The notes: generated by a model not told the origin, from the letters alone. A stretch of 64,000 bases of DNA from Bog-473 sp963804055 (GCA_963804055.1 CAWDOU010000008.1:62001-126000); one strand, 5' to 3'. Positions 41,687-51,575 are shown, counted from the first letter of the stretch. Made by a program: numbers and translations.

Positions 41687-43627
41687 ATGAGCACGACTCC
41701 CATAGCCGACTATGCGCTCCTTTCGGATCGACACAGTGCGGCGCTGGTCAGCCGGTCGGGATCGATCGACTGGTTGTGCTTTCCGCGCTTCGACAGCCCG
41801 TCGATCTTCGGTCGGCTCCTCGGCGAGGACGCTGGCTACTGGTCGATCCGCGCACCGGGCGCCACAGAGGTAACTCGCCGGTACCTGGATCGCACGATGG
41901 TGTTGGAGACCACATTCCGTACGCCGACGGGCGCGGTCACCATCTCCGATGCCCTGGCCATGGGCATCGGCAACCGCGGCCATCAACTCGGCAAGGATGC
42001 GCCACACGTGCTGCTGCGGCGCGCGACATGCATCGACGGCGAGGTCGAGTTGGCCCTGGAGTACGTCCCGCGCCCCGAATACGGGCAGGCCACTCCGCGT
42101 CTCGCTGGTTTCGAAGGCGGGGTGACCGCGTCGACGGGATCGGACGTGCTGGTGCTTTCTTCCCCTGTGACCCTGACGGTCGAAGAGGCGGCGGCCTCGG
42201 GTCAGCTGCGGCTCCAGAACGGCGAGGGCGCTGGGTTTGCCCTTCACCACGGCACACAGTCCGGCGCGAGCCCGGGCAAGGTCTGGAGCCAATCCGAGAT
42301 AGGCACTCGGTTCGACGACACCGTGACGGCTTGGGAATCATGGTCCGACATCCACCAGGCCTACGTCGGTCCATGGAGAGACCTCGTTCACCACAGCGGT
42401 CGCGTCCTTCAGTCGCTCTCCTTCGCACCCACCGGGGCGATCTGCGCAGCGGCCACAACGTCGTTGCCCGAAGCCGTGGGCGGAACCCGAAATTGGGACT
42501 ACCGCTATTCCTGGGTCAGGGACGCCTCTTTCACGATCCAAGCACTCTGGGTGGCGGCATGCCCGGACGAAGCCAATCAGTTCTTCGACTACATGACGTC
42601 GTCTGCCGCCGATTCCCTCGATCAGGGCGGTGACCTCCAGATCATGTTTGGCATCGGCGGCGAACGGGTCCTCACGGAGCGCGAGCTGCCACACCTGGAG
42701 GGGTGGCGGCACTCTGCCCCCGTTCGGGTCGGCAATGGCGCATGGAACCAGCGCCAACTCGACGTCTACGGCGAGCTGCTCAGCGCCGTCTACCGCCTCT
42801 CTGATCACCTCTTCGACAGCGGAGCCCGGCAGGTGGGGCCCATGGCGGATCCCGACAGATGGGGCGCACCACCTGACCTGTCACCGGCAACCCGCCGCTT
42901 CTTCGTCGAGCTCGCCGACACCGCGGCCCGGCGCTGGCAGGAAAGGGACCAGGGCATCTGGGAGGTACGTGGAGACGCCCGCGACTACGTCTACTCGAAG
43001 CTCATGTGCTGGGTGGCCCTCGACCGGGCAGTGGCTTTAGCCGAACCCCTCGACGCCGCCGACCGGGTCGAGGCATGGAAACAGACGCAGGGGCAGATCA
43101 GCGAGGCGATCCTCACCAAGGGTTGGAGCGATCAGGCCAACGCGTTCGCCCAGTCTTTCGGCTCAGACGACCTCGACGCCTCCAACCTGATGCTGCCTTT
43201 GGTCGGATTCCTTCCTCACGACGACCATAGGGTGCAGGCCACACTCAGAGCCACGGAGGAACGGCTGACGGACGACCGCGGGCTGGTCTATCGCTACCGT
43301 TCACACGATGGGTTGGAGGGTCGAGAGGGCACCTTCCTGCTCTGCACCTTCTGGCTCGCCGAGGCTCTGGCGAGAAGCGGGCAGACGGCAAAAGCCCGAG
43401 CCGTCTTCGAACGGGCAATCGCATTCGTCAATGACGTCGGCCTGCTGGCCGAGGAGGTCGACCCGGCCAGCGGGGAGCTCTTGGGCAACTTCCCGCAGGC
43501 CTTCAGCCATATCGGGCTCGTCAACGCAGCCTGGGCCATCGCGGAGGTCGAAAGCCAGCCGAAACGAGGCCCGGAGCACGGCGCCGCAGATGATGCACCC
43601 GGCCGCTCGGGGCATACACCGGCTTGA
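41687..43627 (+). CDS. Glycoside hydrolase family 15 (glucoamylase/trehalase type)
   Basis: A 646-residue GH15 protein from ATG 41687, with AAGGAG upstream. The N-terminal trehalase-like domain starts with IADYALLSDRHSAALVSRSG and SIDWLCFPRFDSPSIFG. The (alpha/alpha)6 barrel has GGTRNWDYRYSWVRDASFTI. The catalytic acid/base lies in RDQGIWEVRG (near residue 424), and the second acid in LLAEEVDPASGELLGNF with PQAFSHIG (near 590-610). Actinobacterial members hydrolyse trehalose or short alpha-glucans in the cytoplasm; no signal peptide is seen. A second barrel glycosidase lies 2.5 kb downstream. Confidence 0.92.
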   Translation: MSTTPIADYALLSDRHSAALVSRSGSIDWLCFPRFDSPSIFGRLLGEDAGYWSIRAPGATEVTRRYLDRTMVLETTFRTPTGAVTISDALAMGIGNRGHQLGKDAPHVLLRRATCIDGEVELALEYVPRPEYGQATPRLAGFEGGVTASTGSDVLVLSSPVTLTVEEAAASGQLRLQNGEGAGFALHHGTQSGASPGKVWSQSEIGTRFDDTVTAWESWSDIHQAYVGPWRDLVHHSGRVLQSLSFAPTGAICAAATTSLPEAVGGTRNWDYRYSWVRDASFTIQALWVAACPDEANQFFDYMTSSAADSLDQGGDLQIMFGIGGERVLTERELPHLEGWRHSAPVRVGNGAWNQRQLDVYGELLSAVYRLSDHLFDSGARQVGPMADPDRWGAPPDLSPATRRFFVELADTAARRWQERDQGIWEVRGDARDYVYSKLMCWVALDRAVALAEPLDAADRVEAWKQTQGQISEAILTKGWSDQANAFAQSFGSDDLDASNLMLPLVGFLPHDDHRVQATLRATEERLTDDRGLVYRYRSHDGLEGREGTFLLCTFWLAEALARSGQTAKARAVFERAIAFVNDVGLLAEEVDPASGELLGNFPQAFSHIGLVNAAWAIAEVESQPKRGPEHGAADDAPGRSGHTPA

Positions 43628-43755
43628 AGGCGACGGGCTGATCCTCAGCTTCGCCGCAGAGCGCTCAGGCCCCTTTCCCGCGGGGAGCTCGACCCGGCTC
43701 ACGCGAGGAACAGACAGCGCGCCTTGGAACACGGCGCCGGCGTCGAGCGCTGGAG

Positions 43756-44640
43756 CTACTGGTACCACCGAGGCCAGGGTGTCGGAGCTTCGCCCTGGCA
43801 CTGGGACACGATCTGCCCGAACGCCCATCCCCGAACGGCAACGGCCTCGTCAGTGGGAGCGATCGTCAAGAGTTCGGCCCGCCGGCAGAAGTCGTCAGCT
43901 TCGTCGAGGAGCTGGTTGTATCGCAGGACGGCAGGGGCCCCTTCGGGCGGAAAACGGAAGTGCAGGTCGACTGCATCTCGGTTCTCCTCGACGGCCGTCT
44001 CCCATGTCTGTTCGACAGTGTGGCCAACACCCAAGAAGGAGCTTCCCAATCCGTCGATCAACTCCAGCAATCGCCCCGGGACGGCTTCACGGTGCGATGG
44101 GTCGAGCTCCAAGATCAGCCGGAATTCACGGTAGAGAGCGTCATAGTGCGCAGCGGTGCGGATCATCTCTCGAATCGGCGCGTCGAGGAGGGCGATCGGC
44201 GTCCCGTCCGGATAGGGATCGTCGTGGGATCTGCGCCCGGGACCGGGAGTCGATGAATCCTCGAAGGGGACCGGCAGGTCGAACCAGACGACCTTGCCCA
44301 TCCCGGTACGTTTGCAGCCCCACGCGGCCGCAAGGCACTCCAAGAGCTGCACACCCCGGCCGGTGGCGTCGTCTGTCCGATAGCCCTTGTCGGTTGGTGG
44401 CGTCTTGCTTCCATCGCTCACGGCGATCCGGTATGCGGTGCCCTTCTGCTGCACTTCGACGACGAGCGGACCACCGGCATGCAACACCGCGTTCGCAACG
44501 ACCTCGGAGACCAGAAGCGACGCATTCGCGCGAAGACCCTCAGTCGCCTGGGCAAGGGCCTCTTGAACGAAACGGCGCGCTGACGAGCAGCTCGCGACGT
44601 CGCCGGGCAGCTCTCTCTTCTGTGCAGGCATGGACGTCAC
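43756..44640 (-). CDS. HATPase_c (RsbW-like) protein with unidentified C-terminal domain
   Basis: A 294-residue protein from GTG 44640 (ATG 44631 also possible). Residues about 15-125 form a GHKL ATPase/anti-sigma-like domain: SLLVSEVVANAVLHAGGP is the N box, RIAVSDGSKTPP the G1 box, and GRGVQLLECLAAAWG the G2 box. A further 150 residues of unknown type follow (IREMIRTAAHYDALYREFRL, LLELIDGLGSSFLGVGHTVE, AVLRYNQLLDEADDFCRRA). Such modular HATPases act as protein kinases in partner-switching with STAS proteins. No sigma or STAS gene adjoins it; a STAS gene is at 33.8 kb. Convergent with GH15. Confidence 0.78.
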   Translation of the reverse strand: MTSMPAQKRELPGDVASCSSARRFVQEALAQATEGLRANASLLVSEVVANAVLHAGGPLVVEVQQKGTAYRIAVSDGSKTPPTDKGYRTDDATGRGVQLLECLAAAWGCKRTGMGKVVWFDLPVPFEDSSTPGPGRRSHDDPYPDGTPIALLDAPIREMIRTAAHYDALYREFRLILELDPSHREAVPGRLLELIDGLGSSFLGVGHTVEQTWETAVEENRDAVDLHFRFPPEGAPAVLRYNQLLDEADDFCRRAELLTIAPTDEAVAVRGWAFGQIVSQCQGEAPTPWPRWYQ

Positions 44641-44859
44641 GCTGACCCCGCCGAGCGACTATCCGCCGAGACCAGCAGATCCGTACTTGAGGCACGCCTG
44701 GAGCATGGGCACTGCTATGCCCGTTTCAGCCCGGATGTAATCATCGGGGGTTGACCCAAGGGCACACGGTTGCGGTTCCTCATCGAACACCCTGTTCAGA
44801 GCGGGTGCGCCGGCGTCCCCACGGACGACATGGCCATCGTCACGCGCCTCTGCCCCTCC

Positions 44860-45873
44860 TCAGGTCGTCGCGAGCAGGGCTACGACGAAGGCGACGTAGG
44901 CCGCGATGATCACGCCCCCCGAAAGGCGTCCGAGCCCCCGGCCCCCATAAGCCAGTAGGAGCGTCAGTGCAGTGAGCCCGACGTACCAGCCAGCCACCAG
45001 CAGCCCCGAACCCGACGGCCTGGCCAGCCCGATGACCACGGCTGGGATCAGCAGGCCGACGGCCACGTTCAGCGAGTTGGAGTTGAGGGCAGTGCTCAGC
45101 GCAGCGGCTCCTCGGCCGCGTTGGGCCAGATACACCGCTGACACTGCGTTGGGCAGGCTGGTGACGGCTGCGAGGACGAGACCACCCACGACGATCTCGG
45201 GAATCGCGAAATGGGTACCGAGTGCCGACGCTCCCTGCTCCATGGCCACGCTTGCCAGCAACACGATCACCAGCGCGCACGCTGCCGTCAGTACGTCGCC
45301 GCCGGTTCCCCTCCGGGGACGGATCGCCTCTCCGAGCTCGCTCTCCTCCTCGACGATCGCCGTGTTGAGCCACTTCGCCCACCTCTCGGGGAGGCGCAGA
45401 CGAGCCAAGATGCTCCCGTGCGCGGCGAGAAGCGCCATATAGGCGAGCACCACCGCCAGGACGACGCTCAGCCCGACACCTGCCGAGATCTGCCCACCGA
45501 CGCTGAGCAGGCACGCCACGGCGACGATCATCGCGACGGTCCCGCCGAGGACGACGACCCGCCGGTGCAGGTCGATCCGCCCTGCCACAACGGCGCCCAG
45601 GCCGAGAAGCGCAGCCAGGTTGAACACATTCGATCCCAAGACCACGCCGGCGCCGACGGTCTGTTGGTGGTGTGCGATCGCCGTGATCGAGGCCGTGATC
45701 TCAGGCGTGTCGGCCGCCAGAGCAGCGACCATGCCGAGACTGGCTTCGGAGAACCCGAGTCGCTCGCCGACGCGCTCGAGCCGTGTCACCAGTACCCAGC
45801 TCGTCGCCAGACTGACGACCGCTCCGATCACGAAGACCGCCACAGATGGTCCGACCGTCACGGGTTTCTGCAC
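44860..45873 (-). CDS. Sodium/calcium exchanger-family cation antiporter
   Basis: A 337-residue CaCA-family membrane protein from GTG 45873. The two alpha repeats are present: LGMVAALAADTPEITASITA with VGAGVVLGSNVFNLAALLG, and GGLVLAAVTSLPNAVSAVYL with STALNSNSLNVAVGLLIP. Acidic Glu in the first (TPEI) is replaced by Asn in the second (LPNA), an asymmetry seen in some bacterial members. About ten to eleven TM helices with a charged central loop (EEESELGEAIRPRRG). It likely exchanges Ca2+ or another cation against H+ or Na+; specificity unknown. Divergent from the six-hairpin glycosidase. Confidence 0.88.
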   Translation of the reverse strand: MQKPVTVGPSVAVFVIGAVVSLATSWVLVTRLERVGERLGFSEASLGMVAALAADTPEITASITAIAHHQQTVGAGVVLGSNVFNLAALLGLGAVVAGRIDLHRRVVVLGGTVAMIVAVACLLSVGGQISAGVGLSVVLAVVLAYMALLAAHGSILARLRLPERWAKWLNTAIVEEESELGEAIRPRRGTGGDVLTAACALVIVLLASVAMEQGASALGTHFAIPEIVVGGLVLAAVTSLPNAVSAVYLAQRGRGAAALSTALNSNSLNVAVGLLIPAVVIGLARPSGSGLLVAGWYVGLTALTLLLAYGGRGLGRLSGGVIIAAYVAFVVALLATT

Positions 45874-46163
45874 CAGATGACACCGGAGGAACCGCCAGCA
45901 CGCTCACACGCCACGGTGGATCGTTTTCGGAGAACCAGGTGCAACGTGTCGCTCCTCGTGTGCGCGCCGGAGGTATGCCCACCAGGCTTCCCGGCTCTCC
46001 GGCGACGAGCAAAGGGCAAGGCGGACCGACCGCTCCGCCCGTAGGGTACCTGTACCGGACTCGGGAACCGGGATCTCGAAGGTGGGAGACGACCGACGGG
46101 ATTCGCACCGAGGAACCCGATGCACTTTTCCCGTTCCACCGCCTCCTGTTAGACAGGTCGCTC

Positions 46164-47402
46164 ATGCATGAACCGGTCGGCCTCAAGCGCCGTTGCTCCG
46201 AACTTTTCCGCGCCCACGAGGTGCACGCATTCGACGGGACCTTCCACGTGCCTGACAGTGACCGCTACCCCGCCCTCTTCGCATGGGACAGTGGGTATCA
46301 CGCCTTGTCGCTCCTCCATCTCGAGCCCGACGCAGCGATCGAGGAGCTCACCACTCTCTACCGGGCCAACCGCCTGCCTGACGGGCTGCTGTCGCACCAG
46401 CGTTACATCCCGGGGGCAGAAGAGCACCAGCGGTTCATTGAGAGCCTCTTCGGTCCGATGTTCGACGGAGATCGCACGCCGTTCATCGACCCTCCCACGC
46501 CTGCGTATGCGGCGGCACGACTGTCGTTGGCGCTCGGGGCGCCCGCTGACCGCGTACTTGACGAGGCTGTTTCCCACCTGCGCGCACTTGTCCGGCAGCG
46601 GACGGTGGACGGTCGGTCGCTGCCGGCTGTGCTGCACCCCTTCGAAACCGGGACGGAAGGGAGCGCCCTCATGCAGAGCCTGCTCCCCGGCGGGCTGGGG
46701 GGCTCCCTGGCCCGATTCAAAGGGCTCACGATTTCGGCCCGCGCAGCTGAAATGGCACCAGAGGCGGCCCTTGGCGCGGGCCACGGGTTCGTGATCTACG
46801 ACCCCACTGTGTGCGGTTGGTTCCTGTTGGCGCTCGAGGAGGTCGGGGCCGCCTGCCGGGCCCGAACGCGTGTCGCGGAGGCCACGGAGATCGAGGCCAT
46901 CGCGGGGCGCGTCGCCCGCGATCTGGAAGAGCTGCTCTGGTGGGAAGAAGGTCGCATCTTCGTCGGCTATGACCTGACCCGATCGCTGCAGCTTCAGGGC
47001 ATTGGCGCGATGGGACTGGTCCCTTGTGCCAGTCGAGCTGTGGCGGAATCGGGCCTGTCCCGACGGGCGGCCCAACGCCATCTCCGTCCCGGCGGGCCTA
47101 TGCGGGGTCCCCACGGCTTCTCGGCCGGCGCCATTACCTCTCGCAGCGAGCTCGATCCATACGTTCAGTGGGACGGCAACGCGGTATGGGGCGCGACGGC
47201 ATACTGGGCCTCTCTGGTGGCGACCCGGCTTGGCTGGTGGTCCGAAGCCCGTCGCCTACATGACCAACTCACGACTCTGATCAACGCGCACGGCTTCCGG
47301 GAGTTCTACGACGCGTTGACCGGTAAACCTGGCGGGGCGGGAACAGGATCCGGTTTCACCTGGCCGGCCCTCGCCCTGGACATGGCGGTCGGTCCGGAGT
47401 AG
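46164..47402 (+). CDS. Six-hairpin ((alpha/alpha)6) glycosidase-like protein
   Basis: A 412-residue protein from ATG 46164; the frame is open 318 bases upstream, but that part is low quality. WDSGYHALSLLHLEPDAAIE, RANRLPDGLLSHQRYIPG, YDPTVCGWFLLALEEVG and YVQWDGNAVWGATAYW are the marks of the GH63/GH15-like amylo-glucosidase or mannosyl/glucosylglycerate hydrolase group. No export signal. It probably cleaves a compatible solute or short glycoside in the cytoplasm. It sits near the GH15 gene with an ion exchanger between, suggesting osmolyte or reserve-sugar turnover (inference). Confidence 0.75.
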   Translation: MHEPVGLKRRCSELFRAHEVHAFDGTFHVPDSDRYPALFAWDSGYHALSLLHLEPDAAIEELTTLYRANRLPDGLLSHQRYIPGAEEHQRFIESLFGPMFDGDRTPFIDPPTPAYAAARLSLALGAPADRVLDEAVSHLRALVRQRTVDGRSLPAVLHPFETGTEGSALMQSLLPGGLGGSLARFKGLTISARAAEMAPEAALGAGHGFVIYDPTVCGWFLLALEEVGAACRARTRVAEATEIEAIAGRVARDLEELLWWEEGRIFVGYDLTRSLQLQGIGAMGLVPCASRAVAESGLSRRAAQRHLRPGGPMRGPHGFSAGAITSRSELDPYVQWDGNAVWGATAYWASLVATRLGWWSEARRLHDQLTTLINAHGFREFYDALTGKPGGAGTGSGFTWPALALDMAVGPE

Positions 47403-47484
47403 GAGCGCTCTGCTCTCGCTCACACCGTGGTCCCACCAGCACGTATCTGCTCTCTTCGGCTCAAGGGGAAAGGGAGGCGACCCT

Positions 47485-49557
47485 TTGATCGTCCCGGAAA
47501 CGGCTCAAAAGACGGCCAGGGCCCCGACGAGAGTCCTCAAGACATTGCTCCGAGATGCCGACCTTCCAGAGGTGACCTCGGCGAGCGACTTATTGGGTGC
47601 TGTTCCGATCCGAGTGAACACGCTGGAATCCCAAGCCTTCCTCTCTGCCCTGGTTGCATCCTCGCAGGATCCCGTCATCGGCAAGACGCTCGACGGCACG
47701 GTCGTCCTGTGGAATCAAGCGGCCGAACAACTTTACGGGTTCCAGGCCTCCGAAATGCTGGGGCGAAACATTGCGGTCCTCATCCCTCCCGATCGGCCTG
47801 ACGAGCTCTCCTACCTTCTGGATCGGATTCGGGCCGGCCATGTCGTGCGAAACTTCCAGACGACGAGGCTGCGGAAGAATGGCACGACGGTCGATGTGGC
47901 AATCACCGTTTCACCGGTTGTCGGTTCTGATGGACTTGTACTGGGTGGATCAACGATTGCCCACGACCTCACCCTGTACAACCAGCAGATCCTCGACTTG
48001 CGACACGCGCATCGGAGTGCTGAGGAGGCGATCACCACACTGGAGACGCTTCAGTCATCGGCTCCCGTCGGATTCGGATTTGTCGACACGGAGTTTCGCC
48101 TGACGCACCTGAACGACATGCTGGCCTCTTTCGCGGGATCAACGACCGGGGAATTGCTCGGACACACCGTCGCCGATGTCGTTCCAGAGATCTGGGCCCA
48201 GGTCGAACCGATCTTTCGAAGGGTTCTCTCATACGGTGAAGCCGTCCGCAATATCGAAGTCACGGGGGAAATCCCCAGTGAACCTGGACATCGTCACTAC
48301 TGGCTTGCAAGTTACTTCCCCGTGCGTCTCGAGACGGAGATCATCGGCGTCGGCATCGTGGCGGTCGATGTCACAGAACGGCGTCAAGCGGAAGAATTCC
48401 GGACCATCGCGATGAACCAGATGGCCGAAGGACTCTTCACCGTCGATGCCAAGGGCCTTTTGACGTCCATCAATCATTCCGCCGAAGAGATGCTCGGCTG
48501 GACCAGTGAAGAACTGCTCGGAAAGGAGATGCGGCTCTTCGTCCTGGCCGACAACCAAGCTGACCCGATGATCGATGAGGGGAACAAGAAGCTCTTAGAC
48601 GTTCGGGCGGCCGGTCGACACGTCGTATTGGACGATCATGTCTACCGCTGCAAGAACGGTTCACTTCTTTCGGTGGCGATCTCCGCGTCACCCCTCTTCA
48701 TCGGAGATACCCTCGAAGGTGCGGTCATCGTCTTTCGAGACATTTCCGAAGAGAGATCGGAGCGCCTCAGGGTCTCCCGTGAGTTGGCGGCTCTCACGTG
48801 GGTCGGCCGAATTCGAGAGGCCCTTGATGAGAACAGACTCGTCCTCTTCTCGCAGCCGATGGTTCCCCTGGCCGGTGGTCAACCCCACGAAGAGTTGCTG
48901 CTCCGCATGATGGGACGAAATGGTGAATACATTGCCCCTGGGGCATTTCTGCCTGTCGCGGAGAAGTACGGCCTCATCACCGAAATCGATCAGTGGGTGA
49001 TACAGCAGGCAATCAGCCGGGCGGCAGCGGGACACCACGTCGGAGTCAATCTGTCTGCGGAGTCCATCGTGGCACTCGATCTTGTCAGATTGATTGAGCA
49101 CGAAATCCAACGGACCGGTGCGAACCCCTCCAATATCGCATTCGAGATCACCGAGACGGCGCTGATGCGGGATATTGCCAAGGGTGAAGCGTTCGCTCGG
49201 GGCGTTGTTGAATTGGGATGCGGCGTTTCCCTCGATGACTTTGGGACCGGTTTTGGCACCTTCACCTATCTCAAGAAGCTGCCGCTCACCTTCCTGAAGA
49301 TAGATCTCGAATTCGTCCGGGATTTGGTGGAGAGTCCCGCAAATCAATATGTCGTCAAGGCAATCGTCAACCTCGCACAAGGATTTGGATGCCAGACGAT
49401 TGCCGAGGGCGTCGAAGACGATGCGACCCTGACGCTCCTACGCGATCTCGGCGTCGATTTCGCGCAGGGCTTCTACCTGGGTCGACCTTCGCCATGTGTC
49501 GCGGGAACGGCACATCTCCCTCGCGCAGAGATGGATCTCGCTGAAACGGGTCGGTAA
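47485..49557 (+). CDS. Three-PAS, EAL-domain cyclic-di-GMP phosphodiesterase
   Basis: A 690-residue cytoplasmic protein from TTG 47485, preceded by AAGGGAGG. Three PAS domains are visible: about 52-170 (TLDGTVVLWNQAAEQLYGFQ), 185-305 (PVGFGFVDTEFRLTHLND), and 310-430 (GLLTSINHSAEEMLGWTSEE). The EAL domain spans about 445-680: HEELLLRM in place of E-A/V-L, GVNLSAES, IAFEITETAL, VSLDDFGTGFGTF, FLKIDLEFVRDL, QTIAEGVEDD and AQGFYLGRPSP. Metal and catalytic acids appear intact. There is no GGDEF domain, so it should hydrolyse rather than make c-di-GMP. Base composition is clearly lower in GC than the first 28 kb. Confidence 0.92.
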   Translation: MIVPETAQKTARAPTRVLKTLLRDADLPEVTSASDLLGAVPIRVNTLESQAFLSALVASSQDPVIGKTLDGTVVLWNQAAEQLYGFQASEMLGRNIAVLIPPDRPDELSYLLDRIRAGHVVRNFQTTRLRKNGTTVDVAITVSPVVGSDGLVLGGSTIAHDLTLYNQQILDLRHAHRSAEEAITTLETLQSSAPVGFGFVDTEFRLTHLNDMLASFAGSTTGELLGHTVADVVPEIWAQVEPIFRRVLSYGEAVRNIEVTGEIPSEPGHRHYWLASYFPVRLETEIIGVGIVAVDVTERRQAEEFRTIAMNQMAEGLFTVDAKGLLTSINHSAEEMLGWTSEELLGKEMRLFVLADNQADPMIDEGNKKLLDVRAAGRHVVLDDHVYRCKNGSLLSVAISASPLFIGDTLEGAVIVFRDISEERSERLRVSRELAALTWVGRIREALDENRLVLFSQPMVPLAGGQPHEELLLRMMGRNGEYIAPGAFLPVAEKYGLITEIDQWVIQQAISRAAAGHHVGVNLSAESIVALDLVRLIEHEIQRTGANPSNIAFEITETALMRDIAKGEAFARGVVELGCGVSLDDFGTGFGTFTYLKKLPLTFLKIDLEFVRDLVESPANQYVVKAIVNLAQGFGCQTIAEGVEDDATLTLLRDLGVDFAQGFYLGRPSPCVAGTAHLPRAEMDLAETGR

Positions 49558-49662
49558 CACTTTTGATTCATTGGGGGTAACGAACTTCCTTGGACCCAGA
49601 CCCAATCCATCACTGGAGTGGAGCGCTCGACCATCGGCGCCACACGTCCTGCCGGACGACAT

Positions 49663-50691
49663 TCACGACGAGGCCGGCAGACGCCACAAGTCGATGCCGC
49701 CGTCAACGGCGTACTGGTCGATTTCCATGACGTCCTGGGGAGAGAACTCCAGGTTCTTCAACGCATCCACGTTTTGTTCGAGCTGGGCCACACTGCTGGC
49801 CCCGATCAGCGCTGAGGTGACTCGGGTATCTCGCAATGCCCACGCAATAGCCATCTGGGCGAGAGTCTGGCCTCGCGCCGAGGCGATGTCGTTGAGTCCT
49901 CGGATACGCCCGAGATTTTCATCGTTGAGCATGTCACGAGTCAGAGAGCCCTCGCGCGCCGCCCTGGAGTCCGGAGGAACACCGTCCAGGTAATGGTCGG
50001 TGAGAAGTCCCTGCGCCAACACCGAGAACGCAATGCAACCGACTCCCTTATCTTCTAGGACGTCGAGAAGGCGGTCTTCGATCCAGCGATTGAACATCGA
50101 ATACGACGGCTGATGGATGAGTAGTGGCGTGCCCAATTCACGCAGGATGGCGACTGCCTCGGCGGTGCGCTTGTCCGAGTAGGAGGAGATGCCCACGTAG
50201 AGCGCCCTCCCAGAGATGACGGCCGTGTGAAGAGCACCGAGTGACTCCTCGAGGGGCGTTTGGGGATCAAAGTGATGGTGGTAGAAGATGTCGACGTAGT
50301 CGACACCAAGGCGCCGCAGGCTCTGGTCGAGGCTGGCGAGGAGATACTTCCGGGACCCAAGGTCGCCATAGGGGCCGGGCCACATGTCCCAGCCGGCCTT
50401 GGTGGAAACAAGAAGCTCGTCGCGGTGCTGGCGGAAGTCCTCGCGCAGGATCCGTCCGAAATTGGTCTCGGCGCAGCCGTACGGAGGCCCGTAGTTATTG
50501 GCCAAATCGAAATGAGTGATCCCCAGGTCGAACGCTCTCCGCAAGACCGAGCGCTGCATCTCAAGTGGTCGGTCGTCTCCGAAGTTCTGCCAGAGCCCGA
50601 GCGAGATCGCAGGCAAGAGCAGACCGCTGCGACCACAACGGCGATACGTCATGGACTCGTAACGATCCTCGGCGGGAACGTAGATGGTCAC
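49663..50691 (-). CDS. gpr: Aldo/keto reductase, L-glyceraldehyde 3-phosphate reductase (YghZ/Gpr) type
   Basis: A 342-residue aldo/keto reductase from GTG 50691, overlapping the upstream stop by 4 bases (GTGA). The sequence is close to E. coli YghZ throughout: MTYRRCGRSGLLLPAISLGL, FDLGITHFDLANNYGPPYG (catalytic Asp and Tyr), STKAGWDMWPGPYG (Lys), VDIFYHHHFD (His), SKRKYL-like GSRKYLLASLDQSLRRLG, and SALIGASSVAQLEQNV for the cofactor. Related enzymes reduce L-glyceraldehyde 3-phosphate and methylglyoxal, detoxifying reactive aldehydes. Last gene of a three-gene operon. Confidence 0.9.
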   Translation of the reverse strand: MTIYVPAEDRYESMTYRRCGRSGLLLPAISLGLWQNFGDDRPLEMQRSVLRRAFDLGITHFDLANNYGPPYGCAETNFGRILREDFRQHRDELLVSTKAGWDMWPGPYGDLGSRKYLLASLDQSLRRLGVDYVDIFYHHHFDPQTPLEESLGALHTAVISGRALYVGISSYSDKRTAEAVAILRELGTPLLIHQPSYSMFNRWIEDRLLDVLEDKGVGCIAFSVLAQGLLTDHYLDGVPPDSRAAREGSLTRDMLNDENLGRIRGLNDIASARGQTLAQMAIAWALRDTRVTSALIGASSVAQLEQNVDALKNLEFSPQDVMEIDQYAVDGGIDLWRLPASS

Positions 50692-51575
50692 CCGCGGCCC
50701 CCTTGCTGTTCAAGCGCCTGGGCAACGACGGTCAGGTCGCTTTCGCCGAACCCGAGACCGGTCACCTTTCCCCATTCCGCGGCCAAGGCTGCGAGCGACT
50801 CAAAGCGCTCTGTGCCGGCATCGGCCAGAGCGAGGTGCACGTCCTTGAGCGCGAGTGAGAGCGCGAACTGGACCGAGAAATCGCCTCGGGCGATTCGTTC
50901 CAGCTTGGCTGCCTGCCAGGGGGAGACGAGGGGCCCGTCACCAAGCGCATCCATCACGCTTTCAGTCTCAAGGCCCAGCTGATGGGCAAATGCTACCGAC
51001 ACGTTGACTGCTTCCGCCGACAGCGCCAGCCAGGTATTGGCGACGAGTTTGAGCTTTGATCCGGTTCCGACCGGTCCCGTCCAAATGGTTCGCCGACCGA
51101 GCGCATCGAAGAGTGGGGTGAGCCGGGGACGAACGGCTTCGGGACCTGAAGCGAATATCGTCAACTGACCCTGCTCCGCCGGCTCCTTGCTCCCCGAGAC
51201 CGGCGCATCGATCAGAACGACATCCGGGCGCTGGGCTCTCACAAGGGATTCGACACGTTTCATCCCTCCGTCGCCGATCGTACTCATCTGTGCCCAGATC
51301 GCGCCCGGCGCCAGGGCGGCCAACATGCCCTGATCTTTGGCAATCGCCAGGACGACATCCGCATCCGTCACCATCGTGACGACGATGGCGGCCCGGCGAG
51401 CTGCATCGGCAGCCGAATCGCCCACCTCCGCGCCGAGGTCCGCCAGATCCCGCGTTACCTCCGGATTGCGGTTCCAGACGATTGTCGGGATACCGGCACC
51501 GAGGGCCCGGGTTGCCATGGCGTGTCCCATGGTGCCGATGCCCAGAAACGCAACAGGGTCTCTTCCCTGAGGCAT
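50688..51575 (-). CDS. 3-Hydroxyisobutyrate dehydrogenase-family reductase
   Basis: A 295-residue beta-hydroxyacid dehydrogenase from ATG 51575. NAD(P) motif FLGIGTMGHAMATR, the substrate motif DAPVSGSKEPAEQGQLTIF, and catalytic Lys in GPVGTGSKLKLVANTWL near residue 172. The second substrate half is FAHQLGLE with KDVHLALADAG. It oxidises 3-hydroxyacids or reduces semialdehydes such as tartronate or glyoxylate; specificity unknown. Middle gene of the operon, coupled to gpr downstream and 73 bases from the quinone-oxidoreductase gene upstream. Confidence 0.9.
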   Translation of the reverse strand: MPQGRDPVAFLGIGTMGHAMATRALGAGIPTIVWNRNPEVTRDLADLGAEVGDSAADAARRAAIVVTMVTDADVVLAIAKDQGMLAALAPGAIWAQMSTIGDGGMKRVESLVRAQRPDVVLIDAPVSGSKEPAEQGQLTIFASGPEAVRPRLTPLFDALGRRTIWTGPVGTGSKLKLVANTWLALSAEAVNVSVAFAHQLGLETESVMDALGDGPLVSPWQAAKLERIARGDFSVQFALSLALKDVHLALADAGTERFESLAALAAEWGKVTGLGFGESDLTVVAQALEQQGGRG

